A DNA stretch of 43,966 nucleotides from a bacterium (lineage in GTDB: Bacteria > Patescibacteriota > Saccharimonadia > Saccharimonadales > UBA4665). The notes beneath the pieces were generated by a model. That model worked only from the letters and a program-made list of their open reading frames with translations. It searched no databases and was not told the origin of the DNA. The position numbers and the translations under genes were made by a program. This document shows, piece after piece, positions 1 to 7,430 of this stretch. How positions within the stretch are numbered: position 1 is the stretch's first letter; the number at the start of each line of letters is the position of its first letter. The DNA lies in assembly GCA_021800155.1 (NCBI GenBank), contig JAJYZG010000007.1:1-43966 (forward strand), in the 5' to 3' direction.

Positions 1-8
1 GCGAGAAC

Positions 9-290
9 ATGGGAGCCTTCGCCAAACTACTCCAGGAACAGCCAACCGAATACTACTGGGCCAAACCGCACACCCCGAAAGACAAACCCCATGTTGAACG
101 TTTCATTGGGACACTTGAGAGAGAATGCATCCAATGGGGCGGCCTAGCTACTAATCTTGCCGACCAGCAGGCGATAGTTGAGCAGTGGCTTAGAAAGTAC
201 CACTCCTACCGTCCGCACCAGGCCTTAGGCTACTTGACGACGGATGAATACCTAGCCAAACTGAAAGCTAACGAAGTGGCGCTCATGTAG
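9..290 (+). pseudogene. IS481/IS3-type transposase, C-terminal integrase-core fragment cut by window edge
   Basis: Motif TPKDKPHVERFIGTLERECIQWG...WLRKYHSYRPHQALGYLTTDEYL, typical of rve-core transposase C-termini; starts at window edge. Confidence 0.75.
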
Positions 291-361
291 TGAACCTTCA
301 CAGTTATTTGACTTTATTGTATGCAAAGTATGATATTTGTATGTAAATTAGGGGGTAAATT

Positions 362-568
362 ATGAGCGTAGAAACTATTATAAGAGAACAAGAAGTAAGT
401 GATAAAATACATGACGATACAATAACAGGGCTTGGTATTACTGTTTTTGAGAAGTTAGCTCAAGAGAGCGAAGATGTAACCAACCCAATTGAATCGACTA
501 CAACTTTTGAAATTAGAAATTCACTAACTCGTCGTCCTGATGGACAGACAGTACCAGATGAGCGGTAG
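362..568 (+). CDS. Small peptide (68 aa), candidate graspetide-type RiPP precursor
   Basis: Small ORF with GGGGG RBS-like stretch, 30 nt upstream of a MvdD-like ATP-grasp ligase on the same strand; C-terminal half rich in Thr/Ser and Asp/Glu (ESTTTFEIRNSLTRRPDGQTVPDER). Confidence 0.6.
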   Translation: MSVETIIREQEVSDKIHDDTITGLGITVFEKLAQESEDVTNPIESTTTFEIRNSLTRRPDGQTVPDER

Positions 569-598
569 ATCAATATCTATTGCTTTAAGTTAACGTAG

Positions 599-1561
599 AT
601 GTCAGAAATAGGGGTATTTTCTACTAGTATAGATTGTCCTACATATAAACCAGTAGTTGATAACCTAAACATCCGAGGCTATTCTACTTGGGTATATAAT
701 GCAGACAAAGTTGCAAGTGGTTCGGATAGTTTAGAGATTCAAATTAATGATAATGAAGATTTTAAAGTTGTCTATAATGGTACAACTCACCATTTAGAAC
801 ATATACGATCCGCTTGGTATCGGCATCCATATTTATTAACTTTGCAAGTTTCCGATAAAGCTAAAGAGCTTTGTTTAGAAAGAGAAATAGATTTACTCCA
901 AGAATCGACATGGCTACAAGTTTCGGACAATTCTTGGCTCAATCACCCATTGGTTATGGATAGGTGGCGAACTAAATTGGCTCAGCTCTCTTTGGCTAAA
1001 ACATTAGGATTTAATATACCTAAGACTGTTGTAGCTAATAGTTGGCAGGTTATCGACCAATCCTTGCAAGATGAAACTATTATACTTAAGATGCCCAGAG
1101 GTCTAAGTTATGAAAATAACAAGTCCAAAATTTTATACACAACTAAACTTAATAAAAGCCTTAGAGAAAGTTTGACTAACCACAATCCATTTCCTGGAAT
1201 TTATCAAGAGTTCCTAGGCAAAAAACGTGAATGGCGAATAACAGTAGTTGGTGATGACGTTTTCGAAGCAGCTATATATACCACAGAGGATGCGAAAGAT
1301 GATTGGAGAAAGCATCAATCAACAGATAAAGTTAAGTTCGAAAAAGAAGCATTGCAGCCAGACGAAATAAGTAAATGCGTAGCTTATTTAGGGCGTTTAG
1401 GTTTAAATTATGGAGCTTTCGATTTAGTAGAAAACTTTGAAGGTAAAGTTACTTTTTTGGAATGTAATACAAATGGCCAATATAAGTGGCTGGAAGATAT
1501 CCTTGGGTTACCCATTTCTAACGCTATTGCCGACCGGCTTATCAAGATATATAACCGATAA
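599..1561 (+). CDS. MvdD-like ATP-grasp ribosomal peptide maturase (graspetide ligase)
   Basis: IRSAWYRHPYLL, LNHPLVMDRWRTKLAQLSLAKTLGFNIPKTVVAN, ILKMPRGL, YQEFLGKKREWRITVVGDDVFEAAI, FLECNTNGQYKWLEDILGLPISNAIADRL match the MvdC/MvdD-type ATP-grasp pattern. Confidence 0.85.
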   Translation: MSEIGVFSTSIDCPTYKPVVDNLNIRGYSTWVYNADKVASGSDSLEIQINDNEDFKVVYNGTTHHLEHIRSAWYRHPYLLTLQVSDKAKELCLEREIDLLQESTWLQVSDNSWLNHPLVMDRWRTKLAQLSLAKTLGFNIPKTVVANSWQVIDQSLQDETIILKMPRGLSYENNKSKILYTTKLNKSLRESLTNHNPFPGIYQEFLGKKREWRITVVGDDVFEAAIYTTEDAKDDWRKHQSTDKVKFEKEALQPDEISKCVAYLGRLGLNYGAFDLVENFEGKVTFLECNTNGQYKWLEDILGLPISNAIADRLIKIYNR

Positions 1562-2038
1562 TTAAGGTAAATACTTATCTAAAGCTCGAACCATAGAATC
1601 CTGCTTTGGATTTAAGATTAGTTTATTAAACATATCACTATCAACAAAATATATACTTACATTCTCTCTAAGTAGTTCTTTAATTACATAATCATAATCT
1701 TCTTCACCTAATGGAATAATAGAATCCTTGCTGACCATTTCATATTCATTTAATTCTTTTTGGGGAGTTTGATGGAATAAATTATCTGGTAGTATATACA
1801 AAGCACCTCCTTTATCGCTTTGAAGGATTTTTTCTACGTTAGCACAGATAACTACGTAAGGATTTTTTGATTTCACATTCATTAGTATAGGAAAACCTTT
1901 AGGCAACATATACATTAATGCCAATTTTTTATATTTAGTGCCAAAAACAAAATCACCAATGTATTTATTGTGGCTAATAGTCCTTTGTGGCTTAATTAAC
2001 TTAAGATTTTTAATAGGCGAAGCATGATATATTTTCAT
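1562..2038 (-). CDS. Hypothetical protein, possibly ADP-ribosyltransferase-like fold
   Basis: N-terminal IYHASP...GDFVFGTKYKKLALMYM and later EYEMVSKDSIIPL resemble small ART-like toxin-type domains; tail-to-tail with the ATP-grasp gene. Confidence 0.45.
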   Translation of the reverse strand: MKIYHASPIKNLKLIKPQRTISHNKYIGDFVFGTKYKKLALMYMLPKGFPILMNVKSKNPYVVICANVEKILQSDKGGALYILPDNLFHQTPQKELNEYEMVSKDSIIPLGEEDYDYVIKELLRENVSIYFVDSDMFNKLILNPKQDSMVRALDKYLP

Positions 2039-2402
2039 AATTTTATTTTGACAGATTCTTAATGGGATATATTTATATGGTCTTTCAAGTATTCAAAATA
2101 TCGCATGTTAGATTATGTAAATTGACCTTTAAAGCACCAATCAAACAATAGCCATAACACTATAAAAACTACTGAATCTACTGACTCTACTAACGCATAC
2201 CTTTAACTGTAGTGATTCTGCTAAATCATTGAGTTTTGTATCATACTCAAGGTTATGTGCTACAGTACTTAGCAGCTTGCATAGTTTGTTGCACCACTTG
2301 TTCAGATACGAGGGTTAAGATATGACTTCTTTTTATTTATGATTCAACTAACTCCTTAGTAACGCATTAGGGTCTTATAAGTGTTTAATAATATAAAGCT
2401 AC

Positions 2403-2430
2403 TTGACTCGAACAGACCTAAGTGTATAAT
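2403..2430 (+). promoter_or_regulatory. Sigma70-like promoter of brnT-like gene (TTGACT-N16-TATAAT)
   Basis: TTGACT at 2403-2408, TATAAT at 2425-2430; ATG at 2442. Confidence 0.6.
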
Positions 2431-2441
2431 TGAGTATATAC

Positions 2442-2741
2442 ATGAAAGTCAATTCTAAAACATTGCAGTTTGAATGGGACTCGGGAAATTCTAATAAGAA
2501 TAAACTTAAACATGCTGTAGAAGACTGGGAATGTGAAGAAGTGTTCTTTGATAGCAAGAAAGTTATGTTTAACGATAAGCTCCATTCTGGTAATGCGCAA
2601 AGGTTTATTTTGCTGGGTAAGACCAAGCAGGAACGGCTACTATACATAGTTTTCACTACCAGATACGAGACAATAAGGATTATATCTGCAAGAGATATAA
2701 CTAAAAGGAAGGAGATTGATCTGTATGAAAAAGCAAGTTAA
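2442..2741 (+). CDS. BrnT-like toxin (DUF497)
   Basis: FEWDSGNSNKNKLKHAVEDWECEEVFFD...RFILLGKTKQERLLYIVFTTRYETIRIISARDITKRKE; ATG at 2442 preferred over TTG at 2430. Confidence 0.8.
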   Translation: MKVNSKTLQFEWDSGNSNKNKLKHAVEDWECEEVFFDSKKVMFNDKLHSGNAQRFILLGKTKQERLLYIVFTTRYETIRIISARDITKRKEIDLYEKAS

Positions 2742-2991
2742 AGTTCCAAAGTTTAAGAATGAAGAGGAAGAACGTAAGTTCTGGGCTGAATTGGATCTTT
2801 CTGAGCATTTTGAGCCTAGCGACTTTGAGCCTGTTAGTTTTCCTAACTTAAAGCCTACCACTAGACCAATATCTATAAGAATTCCAGTTTCAGTATTAAA
2901 CCGCGTCAAAGAGCGTGCTAATGAAACTAATGTTCCTTACCAGTCCCTTATTAAGGAATATATTCGGGAAGGTGTTAGTGCTCATCGTTAG
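2725..2991 (+). CDS. CopG/RHH antitoxin (BrnA-like)
   Basis: Overlaps toxin by 17 nt; C-terminal RPISIRIPVSVLNRVKERANETNVPYQSLIKEYIREGV ribbon-helix-helix. Confidence 0.8.
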   Translation: MKKQVKVPKFKNEEEERKFWAELDLSEHFEPSDFEPVSFPNLKPTTRPISIRIPVSVLNRVKERANETNVPYQSLIKEYIREGVSAHR

Positions 2992-3143
2992 CAATAATTG
3001 ATTAGTTAAAAATCTTAACTTCTCGAGTTATATCAAAAGCACATTTCCACCTACACCTATTTCTTTAGATATACTTACGACTGATCTATAAGATTCCATT
3101 CGGAATATGCCTAATAAGTGGCATCAATTAGACCCAAACAATT

Positions 3144-3646
3144 TTGAGACAGTATAGTTTCAAACATTTGAGCTATTCGTGGCTCTTTTTGACAATTAGG
3201 ACTACGAGAAACATTCCCAAAAAGGTTCGTGACGATGTGCTTTGGCAGGATGTCTATAAATTGGTTGAACGCATCTATAGCAAAATTGATGACTTAATTG
3301 CTAATTTCCCAACTGAAGAGCGGACAACGGCCAGTAAACTGCGTAATTCAGCAAATGACAGCTTATTTATATCTCGCAAACAATTGGCAGTATTGCTCCA
3401 GAAGCGAGTAAGTACGACTTAAACAATGCTCGCAAGAACCTCTTCACACTACAATCTATGTACACTTTTGCGGCAAAGCATAAGTTTTTAGACTTAGAAC
3501 CAGAATTGATAGTTGAGCTCGATAAGATTTTGGCTGAAATTGATAAGAGAATTGATGATAGCGATAGAGAAAGTAAAAAGAAAAACAACGAAGAACTAGA
3601 ACCTTTGCTAGAAAAGTATCGACTTTGGCAGAAGATGCAGGATTAG
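3144..3646 (+). pseudogene. Frameshifted four-helix-bundle protein (S23/Avd-like)
   Basis: Frame 1 WQDVYKLVERIYSKIDDLIANFPTEERTTASKLRNSANDSLF continues after a shift near 3380-3400 as GSIAPEASKYDLNNARKNLFTLQSMYTFAAKHKFLDLEPELIVELDKILAEIDKRI. Confidence 0.6.
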
Positions 3647-3888
3647 CTGTCAAGCAGCCTTGACGACAAATTAAAGACTTTCACTAAATTTTGTAGTTCA
3701 TATCATTCACTTGTTCTAAGGCAGATGTTTGCAATGCGTCAACGATGCTCCACCAATTCTGAGTTTTTGACAGTTCTTGTACTGATATAAAGGGCTGTTT
3801 AAGGGGTAATTCTAGCTTTTTGTTCAAACAGACAATGACAGCTAGTTCTACAAACTATTGCATCAGGCCTGTACCAATCTAGGATTAA

Positions 3889-4092
3889 CTCAACTATTGG
3901 AACTATCCTAAAAGGCCGACCATGAACGGCAAGATTGAAAGACATAACCGGACTATTCAGGAGGAGTTTGTCGATTGGCACCTGGATGATCTGGGCTATG
4001 GCATAGGTAGCTTTAACTACCAACTAATGGACTGGGTGCTGTGGTATAACACCATTAGACCTCACCATACACTAAAACAAAAAGTCCAATGA
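3889..4092 (+). pseudogene. IS481/IS3-type transposase remnant
   Basis: PKRPTMNGKIERHNRTIQEEFVDWHLDDLG...WVLWYNTIRPHHTLKQK; upstream frame interrupted by stops. Confidence 0.75.
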
Positions 4093-4130
4093 AAGTCCTG
4101 CTTGATACGCTAGGAATTAGCCAAGTGGCA

Positions 4131-4166
4131 GTCCAATATGTTATGGACGGATACAGATACTTGACT
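4131..4166. repeat. IS-remnant repeat copy A
   Basis: gtccaatatgttatggac-g-gatacagatacttgact; 32/36 identical by eye to 5006-5041. Confidence 0.75.
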
Positions 4167-4189
4167 CATTAGTTACTATTTAGTAACAT
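4161..4189 (+). promoter_or_regulatory. Promoter (TTGACT-N17-TAACAT) with overlapping palindrome
   Basis: TTGACT 4161-4166, TAACAT 4184-4189, perfect inverted repeat GTTACTA-TT-TAGTAAC at 4172-4187; ATG at 4197. Confidence 0.6.
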
Positions 4190-4196
4190 TAAAGTT

Positions 4197-4481
4197 ATGA
4201 ATAAAGATAACACGATTAGCGTTCAAGAAGTACGAAAAGATCCTTTAAGTTTTCTGAGCCAAATAAATAAAGGCAAAAAAATAACTGTGATCTACCACTC
4301 TAAACCCTTCGCTACCGTTATGAGTGCAGACGGGAAAGTTCCTAATCAACAAAAGAGTACAAAACACATGTTGCAATATGCCAAGCTTGCTCGTGATAGT
4401 GCAAAGATAACACTTGACAGCACTAAGAGTCATAAAGAACTTTACAACGAAAGTATAGCAAAAAAATATGGTGTTTCTTGA
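4197..4481 (+). CDS. Phd/YefM-like antitoxin
   Basis: ISVQEVRKDPLSFLSQINKGKKITVIYHSKPFATVMS; directly upstream of and overlapping the PIN gene. Confidence 0.75.
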   Translation: MNKDNTISVQEVRKDPLSFLSQINKGKKITVIYHSKPFATVMSADGKVPNQQKSTKHMLQYAKLARDSAKITLDSTKSHKELYNESIAKKYGVS

Positions 4482-4845
4482 TGCGAGTATACTTTTAGAG
4501 ATTATTCTTAGAGATAGAGCAAAAAAACTACAGGTAGAAAATTTTTTGCAAGCTGTGAGTGAACCGACGGCGATTTCTATGCTAAGCGTTCATTTAATTA
4601 TGCATTTTGGCCGGAAGGAACAGGCAAGTGATGAATTCTTAGAAGGCGTAATCAAGGAGAATGAGCTGCTTACACTGTTACCTGAAGATTATGAATGGGC
4701 CACAGTTAATGAAAAAAAGAAAGATTTTGAAGATGCATTGCAAATGGCAGTCGCTATAAGAGCGATGTGTGAGACCTTTGTAACGTTAGATAACGATCTG
4801 GCAAAAGCCTATGCTGGGTTACCGATTAAAATAGTAACTCTCTAG
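4468..4845 (+). CDS. PIN-domain toxin (VapC-like)
   Basis: VFLDASILLEIILRD ... KKDFEDALQMAVAIRAMCETFVTLDNDLAKAY, PIN acidic residue spacing. Confidence 0.8.
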   Translation: MVFLDASILLEIILRDRAKKLQVENFLQAVSEPTAISMLSVHLIMHFGRKEQASDEFLEGVIKENELLTLLPEDYEWATVNEKKKDFEDALQMAVAIRAMCETFVTLDNDLAKAYAGLPIKIVTL

Positions 4846-5005
4846 ATCAGATCACCAGACAAACCAGACAAATGAACTAAATTTAACAGTTTTTGGTTGC
4901 CGTGCTCCTTAACTTCGCATGTTTGCAAGGCATCAACGATGCTGCACTAATACAAACCCAAACGTTTATCAAAAAGTATAGTTTCTAACATTAGAGCGCA
5001 GTAGA

Positions 5006-5041
5006 GTCCAATATGTTATGGACCGATACATATTGTTGACT
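5006..5041. repeat. IS-remnant repeat copy B
   Basis: gtccaatatgttatggac-c-gatacatattgttgact; second copy of 4131-4166. Confidence 0.75.
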
Positions 5042-5064
5042 TAAGAATGCGTACAATTTATTAT
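5036..5064 (+). promoter_or_regulatory. Promoter of arsR/mer-like operon (TTGACT-N17-TATTAT)
   Basis: TTGACT 5036-5041 lies in the IS-remnant repeat; TATTAT 5059-5064; ATG at 5071. Confidence 0.6.
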
Positions 5065-5070
5065 GTGAAT

Positions 5071-5379
5071 ATGCGTTCAAGTACTCAATCACTCAAAGAA
5101 GAGCTACAAAATAATGAGGCACTAGAGTTATGCGCACGTCAATGTGGTGTTATAGGGGATAGCACAAAACTCAAAATTTGCTATTTACTACGTTATCACC
5201 CCGAACTAAGTGTTACCGCTATTGCTGATCTAGTAGGTACTTCTGTGTCCAATACCTCACACAGTCTTAATAAATTGCGAGCGGTTAATCTTGTTACTTC
5301 TAGAAAAGACGCTCAAACAGTTTACTATTCATTAGCCAATAATGCCTTTGATAACATTCTTAATCTTATAGGTGATTAA
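5071..5379 (+). CDS. ArsR/SmtB-family metalloregulator
   Basis: Winged HTH IGDSTKLKICYLLRYHPELSVTAIADLVGTSVSNTSHSLNKLRAVNLVTSRKDAQTVYYSL; Cys-rich LCARQCG...KICYLL. Start 5071 preferred because 5047 lies inside the promoter. Confidence 0.85.
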   Translation: MRSSTQSLKEELQNNEALELCARQCGVIGDSTKLKICYLLRYHPELSVTAIADLVGTSVSNTSHSLNKLRAVNLVTSRKDAQTVYYSLANNAFDNILNLIGD

Positions 5380-5380
5380 T

Positions 5381-5602
5381 ATGCATAAGCCAGAAGCAAA
5401 GTTATCTAGAGTGATGTTATTTGCCCCAATAGCGTTAGTCTTATGTTGTTTTGGTCCCGTTATATTTTTACTTATTACGACTGGAGCGATAGTTTCTTAT
5501 CTTGAAAATAACAAAATCAGTTTAATAGTATCTGGATTATTGATCGCTTCACTGATTTTCTTATCGGTTAAATATAGACATAAGAATAAGAGCTCTTGTT
5601 AA
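5381..5602 (+). CDS. MerF-like small mercury transporter
   Basis: Two predicted TM segments with vicinal Cys (LVLCCFGPVIFLL); position between ArsR and MerA. Confidence 0.65.
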   Translation: MHKPEAKLSRVMLFAPIALVLCCFGPVIFLLITTGAIVSYLENNKISLIVSGLLIASLIFLSVKYRHKNKSSC

Positions 5603-5665
5603 TTATTAATAAGTAGCAATATTGATTACTAATAATGTCATCAAAAGGAAAGGCAATAAGGGTTA

Positions 5666-6226
5666 ATGACTAAAAAAGTTTTTGTTATATTTTTAATAAT
5701 CTTAGTTGGAGGGTTCATTGCTATCGAAATTGTCGGCAGCAGTCATCAAAAAACCGCAATTCAGCCAAAAAAAGATCTTGCGTCAATTAATCAACCCCTC
5801 GTCCCAGCCGTTTTTACTAATCTGCAGGGTCAATCTGTTTCTTTGGCCAGTTATCGTAATAAGAAACTGATGGTTTATTTACTAGCTACTTGGTGTTCGT
5901 CATGTCAGGCCAGCTTGCAGACACTGCTTAGTAATGCTCCGACTTTGCAAAAAGATGGTCTGAATATAGTCACACTTGAGACATACGGAGATGCTGGATA
6001 CTCGGGTCCATCAATGCAGCAATTCATTTCCGGCATAACTAATGCTAAATCCCCACCAACTAACTTCATTTTTGGAGATGCAAGTAAATCATTAACTACT
6101 AGCTATAATCCTAAAAATACTCCTGACATTTATTACTTAATTAATCCCAAAGGTGTCATCCAAACTGTTAACTCGACGCCGTCAGCTACAATGAACTCAA
6201 TTTTAAAATTTGCAAGGACTGCATAA
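5666..6226 (+). CDS. Membrane-anchored thioredoxin-like (TlpA-type) protein
   Basis: N-terminal TM; LMVYLLATWCSSCQASLQTLL thioredoxin motif; PDIYYLINPKGVI. Confidence 0.8.
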   Translation: MTKKVFVIFLIILVGGFIAIEIVGSSHQKTAIQPKKDLASINQPLVPAVFTNLQGQSVSLASYRNKKLMVYLLATWCSSCQASLQTLLSNAPTLQKDGLNIVTLETYGDAGYSGPSMQQFISGITNAKSPPTNFIFGDASKSLTTSYNPKNTPDIYYLINPKGVIQTVNSTPSATMNSILKFARTA

Positions 6227-6227
6227 A

Positions 6228-6752
6228 ATGAACTGGATACCTAGAATGCAATCTGCCATCTATTTTACCTTCGATAATAGAAAATATTATCTAATTGGAA
6301 TAATCACTTTTATTGTTATCTTTTTTCTATACCTAATAATTCTGCCTGCTAGCAGCACAGGTGGCCAGATTAGTCTCGCAAATCTTAGTTATTTATCGTT
6401 TCAATTAGCAGCCTTTGCGTTTGTAATGGCAGCACTTCTGTCTTTAATAGTGCCGATGAACTTTAAACTTAAGGCTAGTGGTCAGCGGACTCATTCAGCA
6501 GAAACCATCATCGGAGGGGTAGGGGGATTGCTCGGCTCTCTACTCTGCTGTAGTTTTATATTACCTTCAATAGTCGCTGCCATTGCTGTTATCCTGCCCA
6601 ATGTAACTTTCTTAACTGGGGTTCAAGGCTTTATAGCTACGCATGAGCCATGGATTCTCCTAGTTTCGTTGCTCATTTTAATTTATGCTTTTCTAATTAG
6701 CGTACGTCAAGTAGTCCGTTGTCCGAGTTGTCAAATTAAAGATCATCATTAA
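6228..6752 (+). CDS. Cys-rich membrane protein of mer-like operon
   Basis: Multiple TM; GGVGGLLGSLLCCSFILPS vicinal Cys and C-terminal RCPSCQ. Confidence 0.5.
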   Translation: MNWIPRMQSAIYFTFDNRKYYLIGIITFIVIFFLYLIILPASSTGGQISLANLSYLSFQLAAFAFVMAALLSLIVPMNFKLKASGQRTHSAETIIGGVGGLLGSLLCCSFILPSIVAAIAVILPNVTFLTGVQGFIATHEPWILLVSLLILIYAFLISVRQVVRCPSCQIKDHH

Positions 6753-6754
6753 GC

Positions 6755-7336
6755 ATGGGCATCATGAAGAAGTATTATGCCGCTAAACAACCGAATCGTT
6801 TCTCAAGCAAGCATCTTTATTTGACACGTTCTGCCAGGTTAACATCGGCTCTCTTTTTAATTATTGCATCTATATTCTATGGGAACTACTTTAAAGTTAA
6901 TAGTCAGAATGCTAGTGGCCTAGATAGCAATACTGGCTATAACAAGAAAATTGTGATTAATCATGTCGGCAAGTTAGTAGATAATGCCGTGAGCGCAAAT
7001 AATTGGTTCGCTAAATACCACCAACTTCAAAGTACTATACTTAAAGAGTCAAGAGTCGCTCAAGTTAATGTTATAGATAATAATTCAGTTTCATTGTATG
7101 AGTCATGCCAACAATTAAACAATAGCTTATTGGTTGCCAAAGGAACTCCAATGATTCCCAATCTAGCCGCTCAAGAGTCTTGGCGAAAAGCGCAAATATA
7201 TTATCGATCGGCAGTAGGCTTATGTAGCTTCCCAAAGATTTTAACTCTTCAAGCTCCTTCTGCTTTTATTAATAATTTAAGGCAAGGAGACAAACAACTT
7301 TTGATTTCAATTAATTTCATACTGAATTGCTGTTAA
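6755..7336 (+). CDS. Hypothetical N-terminally TM-anchored protein ending in vicinal Cys
   Basis: ORF downstream in operon; C-terminus ...INFILNCC. Confidence 0.5.
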   Translation: MGIMKKYYAAKQPNRFSSKHLYLTRSARLTSALFLIIASIFYGNYFKVNSQNASGLDSNTGYNKKIVINHVGKLVDNAVSANNWFAKYHQLQSTILKESRVAQVNVIDNNSVSLYESCQQLNNSLLVAKGTPMIPNLAAQESWRKAQIYYRSAVGLCSFPKILTLQAPSAFINNLRQGDKQLLISINFILNCC

Positions 7337-7430
7337 TTAATACCAATAAGGCTACTTTGCTAATAAACGAAAGAATAAAGGTGCATAAATTATGTGTCCC
7401 GATTGTAAATAAACGAAAGGATAAAATCTT

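Noticed and set aside
2399-2656. Minus-strand ORFs opposite the BrnT-like gene (and similar antisense ORFs across the window, e.g. 8504-8686, 22283-22666, 26696-26950, 36626-36910)
   Set aside because: Fully overlap strong coding frames on the other strand and show no family motifs.
3144-3646. Full diversity-generating retroelement
   Set aside because: Only an Avd-like frameshifted ORF; no reverse transcriptase or TR/VR pair found in the window.
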